Assembly: GCF_002157505.1 (NCBI RefSeq) | Contig: NZ_NFSC01000031.1 | Location: 1-64,000, forward strand | DNA length: 64,000 nt | From: Arthrobacter agilis | GTDB lineage: Bacteria; Actinomycetota; Actinomycetes; Actinomycetales; Micrococcaceae | Direction of reading: 5' to 3' | Part shown: positions 8,010-17,178 of the stretch, piece after piece | Layout: each line of letters opens with the position of its first letter | Numbering within the stretch: position 1 is the stretch's first letter | Program-made: the position numbers and the translations under genes | The notes under the pieces: model-generated | Told to the model about the DNA's origin: nothing | Databases searched by the model: none | The model's input: only the letters and a program-made list of their open reading frames with translations

Positions 8010-8759
8010 TCAGAGGTTGTGGTTGGTGACGGCCTGCCCGACAGCGGTGATGTCGCCGCTGGCGATAGCTTCGACAAGCTCGACGTGGACACGCAGGCGG
8101 TCAGTCCTGTAGGCCGCGGCCGCGGCTTCGTCCTCATCGAAGCGTGATGAAGCCGACGACGACAGATGCCCGAGCGTGCCGACGTACACCGCCCGGGCCA
8201 TCACGTTCGGGCAAATCGCGGCGATCCTCTCGTGCAGCGCCCAGTTCGCCCGCATGAATCCGTCCCAGTCCCTGGAAGACTCCAAATTGCCTACGAGAAG
8301 ACGCAGCTCGGAAACGTCGTCGTCAGTGCGGCATCGGGCAGCCCCGACGTCAATGAGCTCCTCGAGGTGATCCCGCAACTCAATGGCATCGATGACGGCA
8401 GAGGGCTGGTCCCCGACGGTCAGGAGCGTGTGGCGCAAGCGGACGACAGGGCTGGTTTCGGCGACGAAAAGCCCGCCGGTACGACCTGGACGGATCTCCA
8501 AAACCCCTCGCTCCCGCAGGAGCCGGACCGCCTCGCTCACCGTCGCCCGGGCATAACCAGTCTCTTCACGGAGCGAGGGCAGGGTCCCCACGAGGGCGCC
8601 GGGCTCAAGGCCCTGGGTGCGAATCCGCTCCTCCAGCGCAGCAGCGAGATGCTCAGCCCGCGAACGCGGGGCGGCCAGCTTCAGCCCCGCGGTGGCAGCA
8701 ATGCCTGCTGTCCCGGGATGCTGAACGGCGGGCTGTACGGCACCGGAGATCTGTGTCAT
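8010..8759 (-). CDS. GntR/FadR-type transcriptional regulator
   Basis: A regulator of about 249 residues with an N-terminal GntR winged helix (LPSLREETGYARATVSEAVRLLRERGVL, then the wing GRTGGLFV) and a C-terminal helical FCD ligand domain (IELRDHLEELIDVGAAR, NWALHERI). FCD regulators commonly bind organic acids. It is divergent from the FAH-family gene, with 77 bp between them, and upstream of the DUF3500 operon, so it probably controls one or both. The ATG at 8759 has AGGAG only 1 nt away; a TTG at 8777 is in frame. The start is therefore uncertain. Confidence 0.85.
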   Translation of the reverse strand: MTQISGAVQPAVQHPGTAGIAATAGLKLAAPRSRAEHLAAALEERIRTQGLEPGALVGTLPSLREETGYARATVSEAVRLLRERGVLEIRPGRTGGLFVAETSPVVRLRHTLLTVGDQPSAVIDAIELRDHLEELIDVGAARCRTDDDVSELRLLVGNLESSRDWDGFMRANWALHERIAAICPNVMARAVYVGTLGHLSSSASSRFDEDEAAAAAYRTDRLRVHVELVEAIASGDITAVGQAVTNHNL

Positions 8760-8836
8760 GCTCCTATTCAAGCACAAAAGGTGCGAATGTTTTAGCTCCT
8801 TTCGACACTGGCTGTCGGAGCGTGAAGGGAAGACCT

Positions 8837-9715
8837 ATGAGAATTGTTGGTATCCGTCGCGGTGCTGGACCTGTAGAGGTTGCTGCGCTGTCCGACGACG
8901 GACAAACCGTCTCGGTGCTGGCAGGGCTGGAGCAGTTCTGGACTGCCCCGACCGAGCACCTCGCATCAGAGGCATCCGGGGAAACCCTGCCGGCTGCCGC
9001 AGTGGAGTTCGTCCCGCCGGTTCTGCCCGGCGCCCGGGTGATCTGCATCGGCCTGAACTACCTCAAGCACGTTGCCGAGGGCTCCTTCAAGGACCAGGAA
9101 CTTGCCGAATACCCGACCCTTTTCGCGCGCTGGACGCAGTCCCTCACCGTGGATGGAGCTGCGGTACCTGTCCCGTCCGGGGAAGCCGGTCTGGACTGGG
9201 AAGGAGAGATCGTCGCCTGGGTCGGTGAAACCCTCGTTGACGCCACCCCGGAGAAAGCGCTCGACGCCGTCATCGGTTACTCCGTCTTCAACGACCTCAC
9301 CGCCCGGCGCGCCCAAAAACTCACCTCTCAGTGGATCCTGGGTAAGAACGCGGACCTCTCCGGTCCGGTCGGACCCATGGTCCCCGCCAGCGAGGTTGGC
9401 GACCTGCGCGCCGGCCTGCAGGTCCAAACCCGTGTGAACGGTGAGACCGTGCAGGACGGGAACACCACCGAGATGGTCTACACCGTAGGTGAGACCCTGG
9501 CACACATCTCCAGGACCTTCACCCTTCGCCCCGGTGACCTGCTCGCGACGGGAACCCCATCCGGCGTGGGCTACGCCCGCACACCCCAGTGGCTCCTGCA
9601 GCCCGGCGACGTCGTCGAAGTCGAGGTCGAGAAAATCGGCACGCTGCGTAACTCCATCGTCGGCAACGAAGCCCGCCACCGCGCTGTCCGCGAAGTTCAG
9701 GATGCACTGCGGTGA
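8837..9715 (+). CDS. Fumarylacetoacetate hydrolase family protein
   Basis: A 292-residue member of the FAH superfamily: hydrolases, decarboxylases or isomerases that act on beta-keto acids produced in aromatic ring cleavage. The conserved core is visible: ICIGLNYLKHVAE at about residue 75, FARWTQSL, the metal-ligand region DWEGEIVAWVG, and GKNADLSGPVGP, ending with LLATGTPSGVGYAR. The start at 8837 follows GAAGGGA. Its stop overlaps a GTG that begins a truncated CoA-transferase. In this setting it could hydrolyse a ring-fission product of the pathway, but the substrate is not visible. Confidence 0.88.
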   Translation: MRIVGIRRGAGPVEVAALSDDGQTVSVLAGLEQFWTAPTEHLASEASGETLPAAAVEFVPPVLPGARVICIGLNYLKHVAEGSFKDQELAEYPTLFARWTQSLTVDGAAVPVPSGEAGLDWEGEIVAWVGETLVDATPEKALDAVIGYSVFNDLTARRAQKLTSQWILGKNADLSGPVGPMVPASEVGDLRAGLQVQTRVNGETVQDGNTTEMVYTVGETLAHISRTFTLRPGDLLATGTPSGVGYARTPQWLLQPGDVVEVEVEKIGTLRNSIVGNEARHRAVREVQDALR

Positions 9716-9801
9716 CTGCTGAACTTCCCCTGGCAGGTGTTACCGTCCTTGACCTGAGCCGGGCACTTTCAGGGCCGTACTGCAGCGCTCTGCTGGGTTA
9801 G
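9712..9801 (+). pseudogene. CaiB/BaiF CoA-transferase remnant
   Basis: A GTG overlapping the FAH stop (GTGA) opens a 29-residue frame that reads GVTVLDLSRALSGPYCSALLG, the N-terminus of a class III (CaiB/BaiF) CoA-transferase, and then stops with TAG. A normal protein has about 400 residues. In 9855-9940 the frame GDAAQHSEEV resembles the usual C-terminal end of the family, so most of the gene may have been deleted. It probably once followed the FAH gene in an operon. Confidence 0.7.
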
Positions 9802-9938
9802 ATAGGCAGGAGCCGCTGCAAGGGCGCCGAGGGTTGTACGCGGCCACCGATCCCGAAGGGCGGCGACGCCGCCCAGCACTCGGAAGAGGTAACCGCGGAC
9901 GTCACACCAGGTGGGGAGGCGCCCGCGGTTGACCTGCC

Positions 9939-11372
9939 CTAGTAGCTGATCGCTTGCGGAGCTCCGAGGTGCTTGAGGCCTTCGACACCGAACTCGAGAC
10001 CGTACCCGGACGCTTTCATTCCTCCGAAAGGTATGCGGGGATCGACGGTGCCGTGCTTGTTGATCCAGACGGTGCCGGCCTCGATGCGGGCTGCGACCTT
10101 CAGGGCGGATTCAACGTCGGATGACCAGACGGAGGCGCCGAGGCCGACATCGAGTGCGTTCGCCATGGTGATGGCTTCATCAACGGTCGAGTACTTGATG
10201 ATCGGCAGCGCCGGTCCGAACTGCTCCTCAGTCACCAGCGGATTGTCATTGTCGATATCGGCTACGAGGGTGGCCGGGTAGAAGTAGCCGGGCTGGTCCT
10301 TCTCCGGGTTCCCACCGAGCAGCACCCTTGCCCCAGAATTGCGGGCGGACTCGACGAGACCGGCGACGATGTCGTACTGGGACTTGTTCTGCAGCGGACC
10401 GAGAACGTTGTTCTCATCCAGGCCCACACCCATGGGCATTGATGCGGCAACTTTGGTGAGTTCTTCGCAGACCGCGTCGTAGATGTCCTCGTGGACGTAG
10501 AGGCGCTTGAGGGCTGCGCAGGTCTGGCCGGTGTTGATGAACGCGCCCCAGAACAGGTTTTCAGCGATCTCCTTTGGGTTGGCGTCGGGCAGGACGATGC
10601 CGGCGTCATTGCCGCCGAGTTCGAGGGTCAGCCTCTTCACGGTGTCCGCGGATGAGCGGATGATGTCCTGGCCTGCAGCGGTGGATCCGGTGAACATGAT
10701 CTTGGCGATGTCCGGGTGACTCACCAGTACAGCGCCGACGTCACGTCGACCCGATATGACGTGCAGAACATCGGCGGGCAGTACGGAGTTGAGGACATGT
10801 GCCAGAGCCAGCACGGACAGGGGCGTGTTCCCTGAAGGTTTGACGACGACGGTGTTGCCCATGCGAAGGGCAGGGGCGATCTGCCAGACCGAGATCATCA
10901 TGGGCCAGTTCCACGGCCCGATCGCGCCGACGACGCCGAGGGGTCGGTAGTGCAGTTCCGCGTGGCCCCCGTCATCGTCGACGAGAACCTCTGGTTTCAT
11001 CTCGAATGAGGCCGTAGCCCGTAACCAGGCTGCGCAGGCTCCGACCTCGAAGCGTGCATTCGGCCCGTTCAAGGGTTTGCCTTGCTCACGGGACAGAAGC
11101 TGCGCCAGGGCTTCAGCGGAAGCCTCGACCGCGTCGGCTGCCTCGTTGAGATAGGCAGACCGCTCGTCGTGGGACAGATCGCCCCAGGCCGGCTGGGCCG
11201 CGCGGGCCTTCGTGATCGCGGCATCGAGATCGGTCGTGTCGTGCTCCGGCGCGCGGCCAACGATCGCTCCGGTGGCAGGGTCCTTGATGTCCGGGCCGCC
11301 TTCAGCTGGCTCGATTGCTGCCAGGAGTGCTTCGAAGCTGGTCGGTGCGGTTGTATCTGTTGAGACTGTCAT
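9939..11372 (-). CDS. NAD(P)-dependent aldehyde dehydrogenase
   Basis: A 477-residue enzyme of the aldehyde dehydrogenase superfamily, which oxidises aldehydes to acids. Visible signatures are GPWNWPM with its catalytic Asn, the general-base Glu in LELGGNDAG, and the nucleophilic Cys in GQTCAALKR, and the C-terminal KASGYG region. AGGAGGT precedes the start. It is the last gene of the minus-strand set permease-cupin-amine oxidase-ALDH, with 112 bp to the oxidase. It most likely oxidises the aldehyde released by that oxidase. Confidence 0.9.
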   Translation of the reverse strand: MTVSTDTTAPTSFEALLAAIEPAEGGPDIKDPATGAIVGRAPEHDTTDLDAAITKARAAQPAWGDLSHDERSAYLNEAADAVEASAEALAQLLSREQGKPLNGPNARFEVGACAAWLRATASFEMKPEVLVDDDGGHAELHYRPLGVVGAIGPWNWPMMISVWQIAPALRMGNTVVVKPSGNTPLSVLALAHVLNSVLPADVLHVISGRRDVGAVLVSHPDIAKIMFTGSTAAGQDIIRSSADTVKRLTLELGGNDAGIVLPDANPKEIAENLFWGAFINTGQTCAALKRLYVHEDIYDAVCEELTKVAASMPMGVGLDENNVLGPLQNKSQYDIVAGLVESARNSGARVLLGGNPEKDQPGYFYPATLVADIDNDNPLVTEEQFGPALPIIKYSTVDEAITMANALDVGLGASVWSSDVESALKVAARIEAGTVWINKHGTVDPRIPFGGMKASGYGLEFGVEGLKHLGAPQAISY

Positions 11373-11484
11373 AACGGTTTTACCTCCTGTTAAAGGTGCT
11401 GTAGTCGAAGTGCGGCCAGCGGTCGGGATTCCAGCGTTCCGCCGCTGCGTTCGACGCTGAGGTGCTGCGGTTGAGAGCCCCGTG

Positions 11485-12804
11485 CTAGACGGTCAGGGCG
11501 TCGATGGATTGGGTGTGCTCGAGTTCCTGCCCGATGGTGCGGGCGGCGTCCAGACCGCTTTCAATTGCCCCATCGATGAATCCGCCCCAGCCATTGGCGA
11601 AGTCGGATCCTGCCAGGCGGATTCGACCTTCGGGTCGCTGCAGTTCTGCGAGGGAGTGAGTGAGGTAGCCGGTGTAGTGCATCGGCCAGGTGGAGCGGGA
11701 ATGTTCGTCGCCGACCCAGTCATGTCCAGCGACTTCAAGAACTTCCAGACCCGGTACCAGCGTGTCCAGGATGCGCTGGGCAGCTGCGGGGTCGTCGACG
11801 TCGACGGCGGCGGCGTCGGGTCCGAAGCAGACGAGTGTGGTCGAGTCATCGTCGATGTACTCCGCCTGGATGAAGTTCAGGGCAGCATTTTCGGGGCCCA
11901 TGGCGACGAAGCGTTCCTGGCGTCCTTTGACCTTGATCCATAGTTTGGCGCCTCGTCCGGCCTGTCCGCGGGTGGCGGCTTCGCGTTTGCCCGGCGAGAG
12001 TTCGGGCTGAATGTCGAGGTCGTTCAGTGTGCTCAGCGGCAGGGCGAGAACGAGTTGCTGGGCGGCGTAGTGTGAGCCGTCGGCGGTCGTGACCGTGACA
12101 CCAGCGTCGTCTTGCTGAATGGCCGCAACTACCTGATTCAACCGGAGGTCTGCCGTCGAGTCGGCCAGGATCGCTTCGGCGAGGCGGAGGGTCCCTCCTT
12201 CGATCTTGAAGGAGGCGCAGGCTTCGAACATGGTCAACCAGGAACCGGACGCGACGGCGCACCAGCGAAGGGCCTGCGTGTACGCGGCTTCGTCGAGTGT
12301 GCCGTTGAAGTTCAGCGTCCAGAAGGACCGCAGCAACTGCCGCTGCTCCTCAGGCAGGTCCAGCCGATCAATAGCGTCCGACAGCGTGATGTGGTCGATG
12401 TCGGACACTTCTGGGTTGGCCAAGGGCGACCACGGCAGGGGGAAGTACCGTCGCGCGTCGGCCAGAAGCGCCTGGTTGGGCTCGTCAAGAAGCCCCAGCA
12501 AGGTGTCAGGATGCCCCTCATGGTGTTGCCCGTCGGCAGTCCAGTAGGCCTTGGTGAAGTCCGGTCCTGCAATGGGTGCGATCCCGTAGCGGCCCATCTC
12601 GGCCCAGACGTACGGCTGTGTCCAGTGGACCCAGGTGCCACCGAGTTCGAGATTGCGCCCGAGCTGGTTGTCGAGGAAGGTGCGGCCGGCGATCCGGTCG
12701 CGTGCTTCGAGGATGATGGTTTTGTGTCCGCGACGGGTGAGTTCGCGGGCAGCGGTGAGGCCGGCGAAGCCTGCACCGACGACGATAACGTCAGTAGTTT
12801 CCAT
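11485..12804 (-). CDS. Flavin monoamine oxidase family protein
   Basis: A 439-residue FAD amine oxidase. It begins with the Rossmann FAD motif (VVGAGFAGLTAARELTRRGH, then EARDRIAGRT) and ends with the FAD-contact motif LAGSDFANGWGGFIDGAIESG, as in putrescine and monoamine oxidases of actinobacteria. These deaminate an amine to an aldehyde with release of ammonia and hydrogen peroxide. The start at 12804 has GGAG upstream. The gene sits 12 bp after the cupin gene and before the aldehyde dehydrogenase, so the amine substrate is probably taken up by the APC permease in the same operon. Confidence 0.9.
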   Translation of the reverse strand: METTDVIVVGAGFAGLTAARELTRRGHKTIILEARDRIAGRTFLDNQLGRNLELGGTWVHWTQPYVWAEMGRYGIAPIAGPDFTKAYWTADGQHHEGHPDTLLGLLDEPNQALLADARRYFPLPWSPLANPEVSDIDHITLSDAIDRLDLPEEQRQLLRSFWTLNFNGTLDEAAYTQALRWCAVASGSWLTMFEACASFKIEGGTLRLAEAILADSTADLRLNQVVAAIQQDDAGVTVTTADGSHYAAQQLVLALPLSTLNDLDIQPELSPGKREAATRGQAGRGAKLWIKVKGRQERFVAMGPENAALNFIQAEYIDDDSTTLVCFGPDAAAVDVDDPAAAQRILDTLVPGLEVLEVAGHDWVGDEHSRSTWPMHYTGYLTHSLAELQRPEGRIRLAGSDFANGWGGFIDGAIESGLDAARTIGQELEHTQSIDALTV

Positions 12805-12816
12805 GACGTGCTCCTA

Positions 12817-13149
12817 CTAGCTGTAGACGAAGAATTCGATGGTGGGCTCCAGTACCGTCCACCGCGTGTTCGCACCTTTGGAGAGTGAGGCCATCGCGCT
12901 GGCTGGCATGTCGAGGGTGTCTCCGCCCTGGATTTCGATGCGGAGGTGTCCTGAGACGATGTAGATGGTCTCGTCTTCCTCGATGGGCAGGTCGAACGGT
13001 TCCGGAGCTTCCTGTGGTGTGACCTTCCAGATACCGGCCGAGAGGGCTTCGTTTCCGTTGTCACCTGGGCGGCGGAGCCACTGGACCATGCCCAGCTCGA
13101 AAGGTTCGAACGCGTTCTCGTCGTGGTGGGCGTGGAATACCTGAGACAT
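12817..13149 (-). CDS. Small cupin domain protein
   Basis: A 110-residue single-domain cupin (about residues 35-105; PIEEDETIYIVSGHLRIEIQGGD is the conserved first cupin motif). It resembles the EutQ/(S)-ureidoglycine-type cupins often found in amine and ureide catabolic operons. It lies between the permease and the amine oxidase genes. Whether it is an enzyme or a sensor cannot be told from the sequence. Confidence 0.8.
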   Translation of the reverse strand: MSQVFHAHHDENAFEPFELGMVQWLRRPGDNGNEALSAGIWKVTPQEAPEPFDLPIEEDETIYIVSGHLRIEIQGGDTLDMPASAMASLSKGANTRWTVLEPTIEFFVYS

Positions 13150-13190
13150 GTATATGTCCTACTTTCGTTGGGGGGATGAGTCCTGGATGT

Positions 13191-14660
13191 TCAGCTCGTG
13201 AGAGCTGCTGGACGCTGCTCGACTGATTCGTCTGGTTCGCGCAGGAGGGGGAGCCGGTCCTGGAATCGTCGGCGGATGACGAACAAGACCAAGGAGAGAA
13301 GGAGGATGCCGACGCCTATCGCCAGTTCCACGGGACCGCCGTAGCCGGAAAGGTGCGAGGAGGATGCACCGATGACCAGCACTGCAGCCCCATAGACGGT
13401 CAGGATGATGGCCAGTGGCACAGACCATGCACCGAGCTTGAAGCTGCGGGACGCATCGGGACGGTCCTTCCGCAGAAGCAGGAATCCCGAGACGGCCAGG
13501 AGGATGGCGAGCAGGTAACCGATGTTGGCGGCCACCAGGATGGAGATGGGGTTGGAGACGAAGATGACCAGGAGCACGTTCATGACCACGGCGACGATGA
13601 TGGCGCGTGCAGGAACCTGATTTCGGTTGAGGACCTCGAGCTGGCGGGGGACCAGCCCGTCCACGGCCGCTCCGTACAAGGCTCGAGAGCCGTCCGCCAT
13701 GCTGGCATTCACTCCCATCAGGAGCGCTCCGATGGTGATCAGAAGTGCAATGTCCCCGGCGAAACCGGCGGGAAGGACGGAGGCGAACCCGGTGACAAAC
13801 ACAGCACTGGGATCAGTAGCAGCGTCTGCCTGGGACACAAGACCGCCCACACCGAGGGGGACAAGGGCGAACATCATGAAGGTGTAGCCACCGGAGCTGG
13901 AAAGCGCCCGGCGTGCGTCCCTGTTGCTACGGTATTCGGGGGTGAAAGCGGCGCACATCTCGGTCCCGTAGGCAGTCCAACCGATGAGGTAGAGCCACAC
14001 AGCGGCGTCCTGCCATCCTCCCCAATGGTCCGCCCCTGGCTGCCCCAAACCCCATGTCAGGTTGCTCAGTTCCCACTGGCCGCTCACCAGGGGAGCGACG
14101 ACGAAGGTCAGGAGCGGAATGAGGAGCAGGGCACCGAAGACCTTGTTCACCCATGCCGCGGGTTGCGCACCGATGAGGTTGGGCACCATGAGCGCGAGGA
14201 TGAAGCCGATTCCAATGAGTTGTGCCGGACCTATCTGGGCAACTCCGAGATCGAGAGCCCATGCAGCCTCGGGAAGCCAGCGTGCCTGCACGATCGCCCC
14301 AGCCGTCAGGCTCACCACGGAGATCACGGCCGACCATCCGAACCAGTAGCCAAACGTCGCCAGCGCTCCGGCCGGCGCGAAACGGCTCTTCCACGCTTCA
14401 TGCGCATAGACCGGCACCCCGCCTGGCTTGTCAGGAAACATGGACGCCATCTCGGCGAAAAGGTGATTCTGAACCCAGCCGATCCCTGCGGCCAGGGCCC
14501 AGACGAACAACGCAGACAAGGCGCCGATGGCAGCCATCGTCGCGCCGAAGGACACGAAGAGACCGCCCGAGACCGCCATTGCCAGCGCGAAGGCATCCTG
14601 CCATCGCAAGGTTCGGTGAAGGGTGGGTGAGCTGTCTGCGGTTTGGTGCGAACCAGCCAT
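13191..14660 (-). CDS. APC family amino acid/amine permease
   Basis: A 489-residue membrane protein with about 12 hydrophobic segments. It starts with the APC pattern (LRWQDAFALAMAVSGG in helix 1) and has the FPDKPGGVPVYAHEAW stretch typical of the superfamily. The ATG at 14660 follows GAAAGG; a longer frame to 14741 has no such site. It is the first gene of the minus-strand operon with cupin, amine oxidase and aldehyde dehydrogenase, and is divergent from a TetR regulator. It probably imports the amine that the operon degrades. Confidence 0.88.
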   Translation of the reverse strand: MAGSHQTADSSPTLHRTLRWQDAFALAMAVSGGLFVSFGATMAAIGALSALFVWALAAGIGWVQNHLFAEMASMFPDKPGGVPVYAHEAWKSRFAPAGALATFGYWFGWSAVISVVSLTAGAIVQARWLPEAAWALDLGVAQIGPAQLIGIGFILALMVPNLIGAQPAAWVNKVFGALLLIPLLTFVVAPLVSGQWELSNLTWGLGQPGADHWGGWQDAAVWLYLIGWTAYGTEMCAAFTPEYRSNRDARRALSSSGGYTFMMFALVPLGVGGLVSQADAATDPSAVFVTGFASVLPAGFAGDIALLITIGALLMGVNASMADGSRALYGAAVDGLVPRQLEVLNRNQVPARAIIVAVVMNVLLVIFVSNPISILVAANIGYLLAILLAVSGFLLLRKDRPDASRSFKLGAWSVPLAIILTVYGAAVLVIGASSSHLSGYGGPVELAIGVGILLLSLVLFVIRRRFQDRLPLLREPDESVEQRPAALTS

Positions 14661-14807
14661 GGTTACGCCTTTCGGTTGCTTCAGTGGAACCGTGAGTACA
14701 GGGGTACCGGTGGGGGAGTGTGACCGGATGCACTCGATCACACGTCAAACTATGCAGGTGCTTAGTTATTTGTGTCAAGGCTTACAGATGCTGACTAGAC
14801 TCGGCGT

Positions 14808-15389
14808 ATGGCATCCAGGCGGCACAACAGATACGGCGAAGGCAGGGAGGCTCTGCTGGCTGCGACCGTCTCCGTCGTTGCAGAACGCGGGCTCCACGGT
14901 TTGACCTTTCGTGCTGTGAGCGAGGTGGCGCAGGTCAACAACACCTTGATCAGTCATCACTTCGGCACCAAGGAAGCCCTGCTGCACGAAGCAGTAGCCT
15001 GGGCAACGACACGGGCAATCCGCCTCAGTGAACTATCCGCAGCCGAGGAGATCGACGAGTCTTTCGCTGCCGCACTGGTTGAGCTCATTGCCCGCGAGCC
15101 GCACCTACAGCTCTTCCAGTACGAGTTCGTCCTCGAGTCCCGCCGTCGACCGGAGCTCCGAGAAGAAGCGGTAGCGCTCTACGAGGGCTACATTGATGCG
15201 CTGGAGCGGTCTTTGGTGCGGAAAGGGCACACAAATACCAAGGCACTGGCTCGCGCTGTCTTCGCTGCGCTCGATGGGTTGGTCCTGCAACAGCTCACCG
15301 TCACTGACGCCGATTCGGTGCGCGAAGCAGTCATATGCATAGGCGCCTTGCTGGACGCCAACCTCCACGCGGATCGGCAACCCGCCTGA
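14808..15389 (+). CDS. TetR family regulator of the amine operon
   Basis: A 193-residue TetR regulator with the usual N-terminal helix-turn-helix (GLTFRAVSEVAQVNNTLISHHFGTKEALL) and a helical ligand domain. It is divergent from the permease gene across 147 bp, the standard position for a local repressor of that operon. There is no strong Shine-Dalgarno in front of the ATG; a TAGACT box lies a few bases upstream, so a leaderless transcript is possible. Confidence 0.85.
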   Translation: MASRRHNRYGEGREALLAATVSVVAERGLHGLTFRAVSEVAQVNNTLISHHFGTKEALLHEAVAWATTRAIRLSELSAAEEIDESFAAALVELIAREPHLQLFQYEFVLESRRRPELREEAVALYEGYIDALERSLVRKGHTNTKALARAVFAALDGLVLQQLTVTDADSVREAVICIGALLDANLHADRQPA

Positions 15390-15756
15390 CAATGATCGAC
15401 CTTGTCCACCGAGGGAAATCCGGGCGGTCGTCAGGATGTGCACGGAGCGGCTGCGTCAAGCAGGCCATAGTGAATAGGAAAAAGTCGAGTCACGAGTAGG
15501 TTGATTGCGCTATCGACGCGGCCGGATGGGACAACAGCGAAGGCCGTCATCCAAAGAAGTAGATAGATGCCGGCCGTCATTGCGATTCATATCGTGGTGC
15601 CCTGCCGTAGGACCGTAGCGGATGCAAACAACATGAACCATTTGGCCCGGACCGTGGGCCGAGACGGTCCATGCCTCGCAGGATTGCTATGGCATGGACC
15701 GTTCGGGCTTCCGTCTCAACGAGATCTTCCGTTGTCTTTGGTACGAGTCCTGCCGT
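15390..15756. other. Intergenic stretch with one perfect stem-loop
   Basis: I see no gene here. A perfect 12-bp inverted repeat with arms 15664-15675 and 15691-15702 and a 15-nt loop lies 55 bp beyond the E2 stop and could end the minus-strand E1-E2 operon. It has no T run. Confidence 0.5.
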
Positions 15757-17178
15757 TCACAGATCGGCCAGCGCGGAAGCCGGGCTCTCGATGGCGTCAG
15801 CGACGTGGCGTAGGAACCCGCCAGCCGTTCCTCCGTCGCATACACGGTGGTCGAACACCAGTGTCAACTCAACCACCTTACGGACGGCTAGCTCGCCGTT
15901 GACCACCCATGGCCTGTCGATGATGCGCCCTACCCCCAAGATTGCAGCTTCTGGGTAGTTGATGATTGCGGCTGATCCGTCGACGCCGAAGACGCCGTAG
16001 TTGTTCAGCGTGAAGGTACTGCTGCCCAATTCAGCCGGTGTTGCCTTGCCCTCACGGGCAACCTGGCTGAGGCGGCGGATTTCGACATCGAGTTCCCGTG
16101 CACTGAGCTTGTCCGCGGCGCGGATGGAAGGAACTACGAGTCCCCGTTCCGTTTGCGCTGCGAACCCCAGGTTGATCCCGTCGAAACCTATGATTTCCTT
16201 GGAATCGCTCCCGCCCCCGTCGGGGGCGTCCTGGAAGCGGGTGTTGAGCTCTGGGTACTTCTTCAAGCCGGAAGTGACGAAACGAGCGATGAATGCCAGC
16301 AACCCTGGAGTGTCTTCGGGGTTCCGCTTCTTCATTTCGGATCGCAGTTCCACGAGTGCGGTCGCATCGACATCGACCCACACGGTAGCTTCGGGTATTT
16401 CGGTTCGGCTGCGAGACATATTGGCTGCCACAGCCTTGCGCACACCCTTGACCGGTGTCCGTGATATCACTGCAAGGCCGGTGCGGGAGTCCACGTCCTT
16501 CCCGCTGGCAGTGGCAGGGGCAGGGGCAGTAGCCGCAGATGCATCTGGCGTCGCCAGGCCTCGTGCTGCGTCTGGGCGGGCTGCGATAGCCGCCTCGACA
16601 TCCCGTCGCGTTACCAGCCCTGCCGTTCCCGTGCCGCGCAGCGTATGGAGCTCGATCCCGTTGTCATGGGCTAGCCTGCGGACGAGGGGGGAGCTGACGG
16701 CTGTACGCTTCTCACTCACCGATGGTGCGGCAGTGGGGCTTGGCGCGTCAGCAATAGGGGCCTTACGCGGTCGACCGCGGCGCGCCTGACCAAGACTCCC
16801 AGGAGTGCCGTATCCGATCAACACGTTCCCGGAGCCGGCTTTTTCCTCCTCACGGTAGGCTGTCGCTGCGGCGTCCGCGGCCGGTAGCGCACTTTCGTCG
16901 GGCGCTTGGGAACCAGCTGAGGGACTTGGAATGCCGGTGGCTGTTACTGAGATGAGGGGCTTGCCCACGTCGAGTGTCTGCCCGGGTTCCCCGTGAAGGA
17001 CGGCGACTGTGCCGGCGTAGGGTGACGGTACTTCGACCAGGGACTTCGCTGTTTCTACTTCTGCGATTGGCTGGTCTACCCCGATGTGATCACCGACCGA
17101 GACAAGCCAGGTGACCAACTCTGCTTCGGTGAGCCCTTCGCCCAGGTCTGGGAGAAGGAATACATTCGGCTTACTCAT
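15757..17178 (-). CDS. 2-oxoacid dehydrogenase E2 (dihydrolipoyl acyltransferase)
   Basis: A 473-residue E2 core protein. Domains in order: a lipoyl domain (residues 1-77, ETAKS with the lipoyl Lys at 45), a linker rich in Ala and Pro, a peripheral-subunit binding domain (SPLVRRLAHDNGI...VTRRDVEAAI), a second linker, and the acyltransferase domain with its catalytic FDHRVCDGG motif near the C-terminus. It moves the acyl group from the E1 enzyme to CoA. The start overlaps the E1 beta stop (ATGA). A single lipoyl domain and the gene order E1 alpha-E1 beta-E2 favour the branched-chain type (BkdH-like) over pyruvate dehydrogenase. Confidence 0.88.
   Translation of the reverse strand: MSKPNVFLLPDLGEGLTEAELVTWLVSVGDHIGVDQPIAEVETAKSLVEVPSPYAGTVAVLHGEPGQTLDVGKPLISVTATGIPSPSAGSQAPDESALPAADAAATAYREEEKAGSGNVLIGYGTPGSLGQARRGRPRKAPIADAPSPTAAPSVSEKRTAVSSPLVRRLAHDNGIELHTLRGTGTAGLVTRRDVEAAIAARPDAARGLATPDASAATAPAPATASGKDVDSRTGLAVISRTPVKGVRKAVAANMSRSRTEIPEATVWVDVDATALVELRSEMKKRNPEDTPGLLAFIARFVTSGLKKYPELNTRFQDAPDGGGSDSKEIIGFDGINLGFAAQTERGLVVPSIRAADKLSARELDVEIRRLSQVAREGKATPAELGSSTFTLNNYGVFGVDGSAAIINYPEAAILGVGRIIDRPWVVNGELAVRKVVELTLVFDHRVCDGGTAGGFLRHVADAIESPASALADL

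Noticed and set aside
15664-15702. tRNA or small RNA at the 12-bp inverted repeat
   Set aside because: The arms and loop do not fit a cloverleaf; a plain stem-loop past the E2 gene is more likely.
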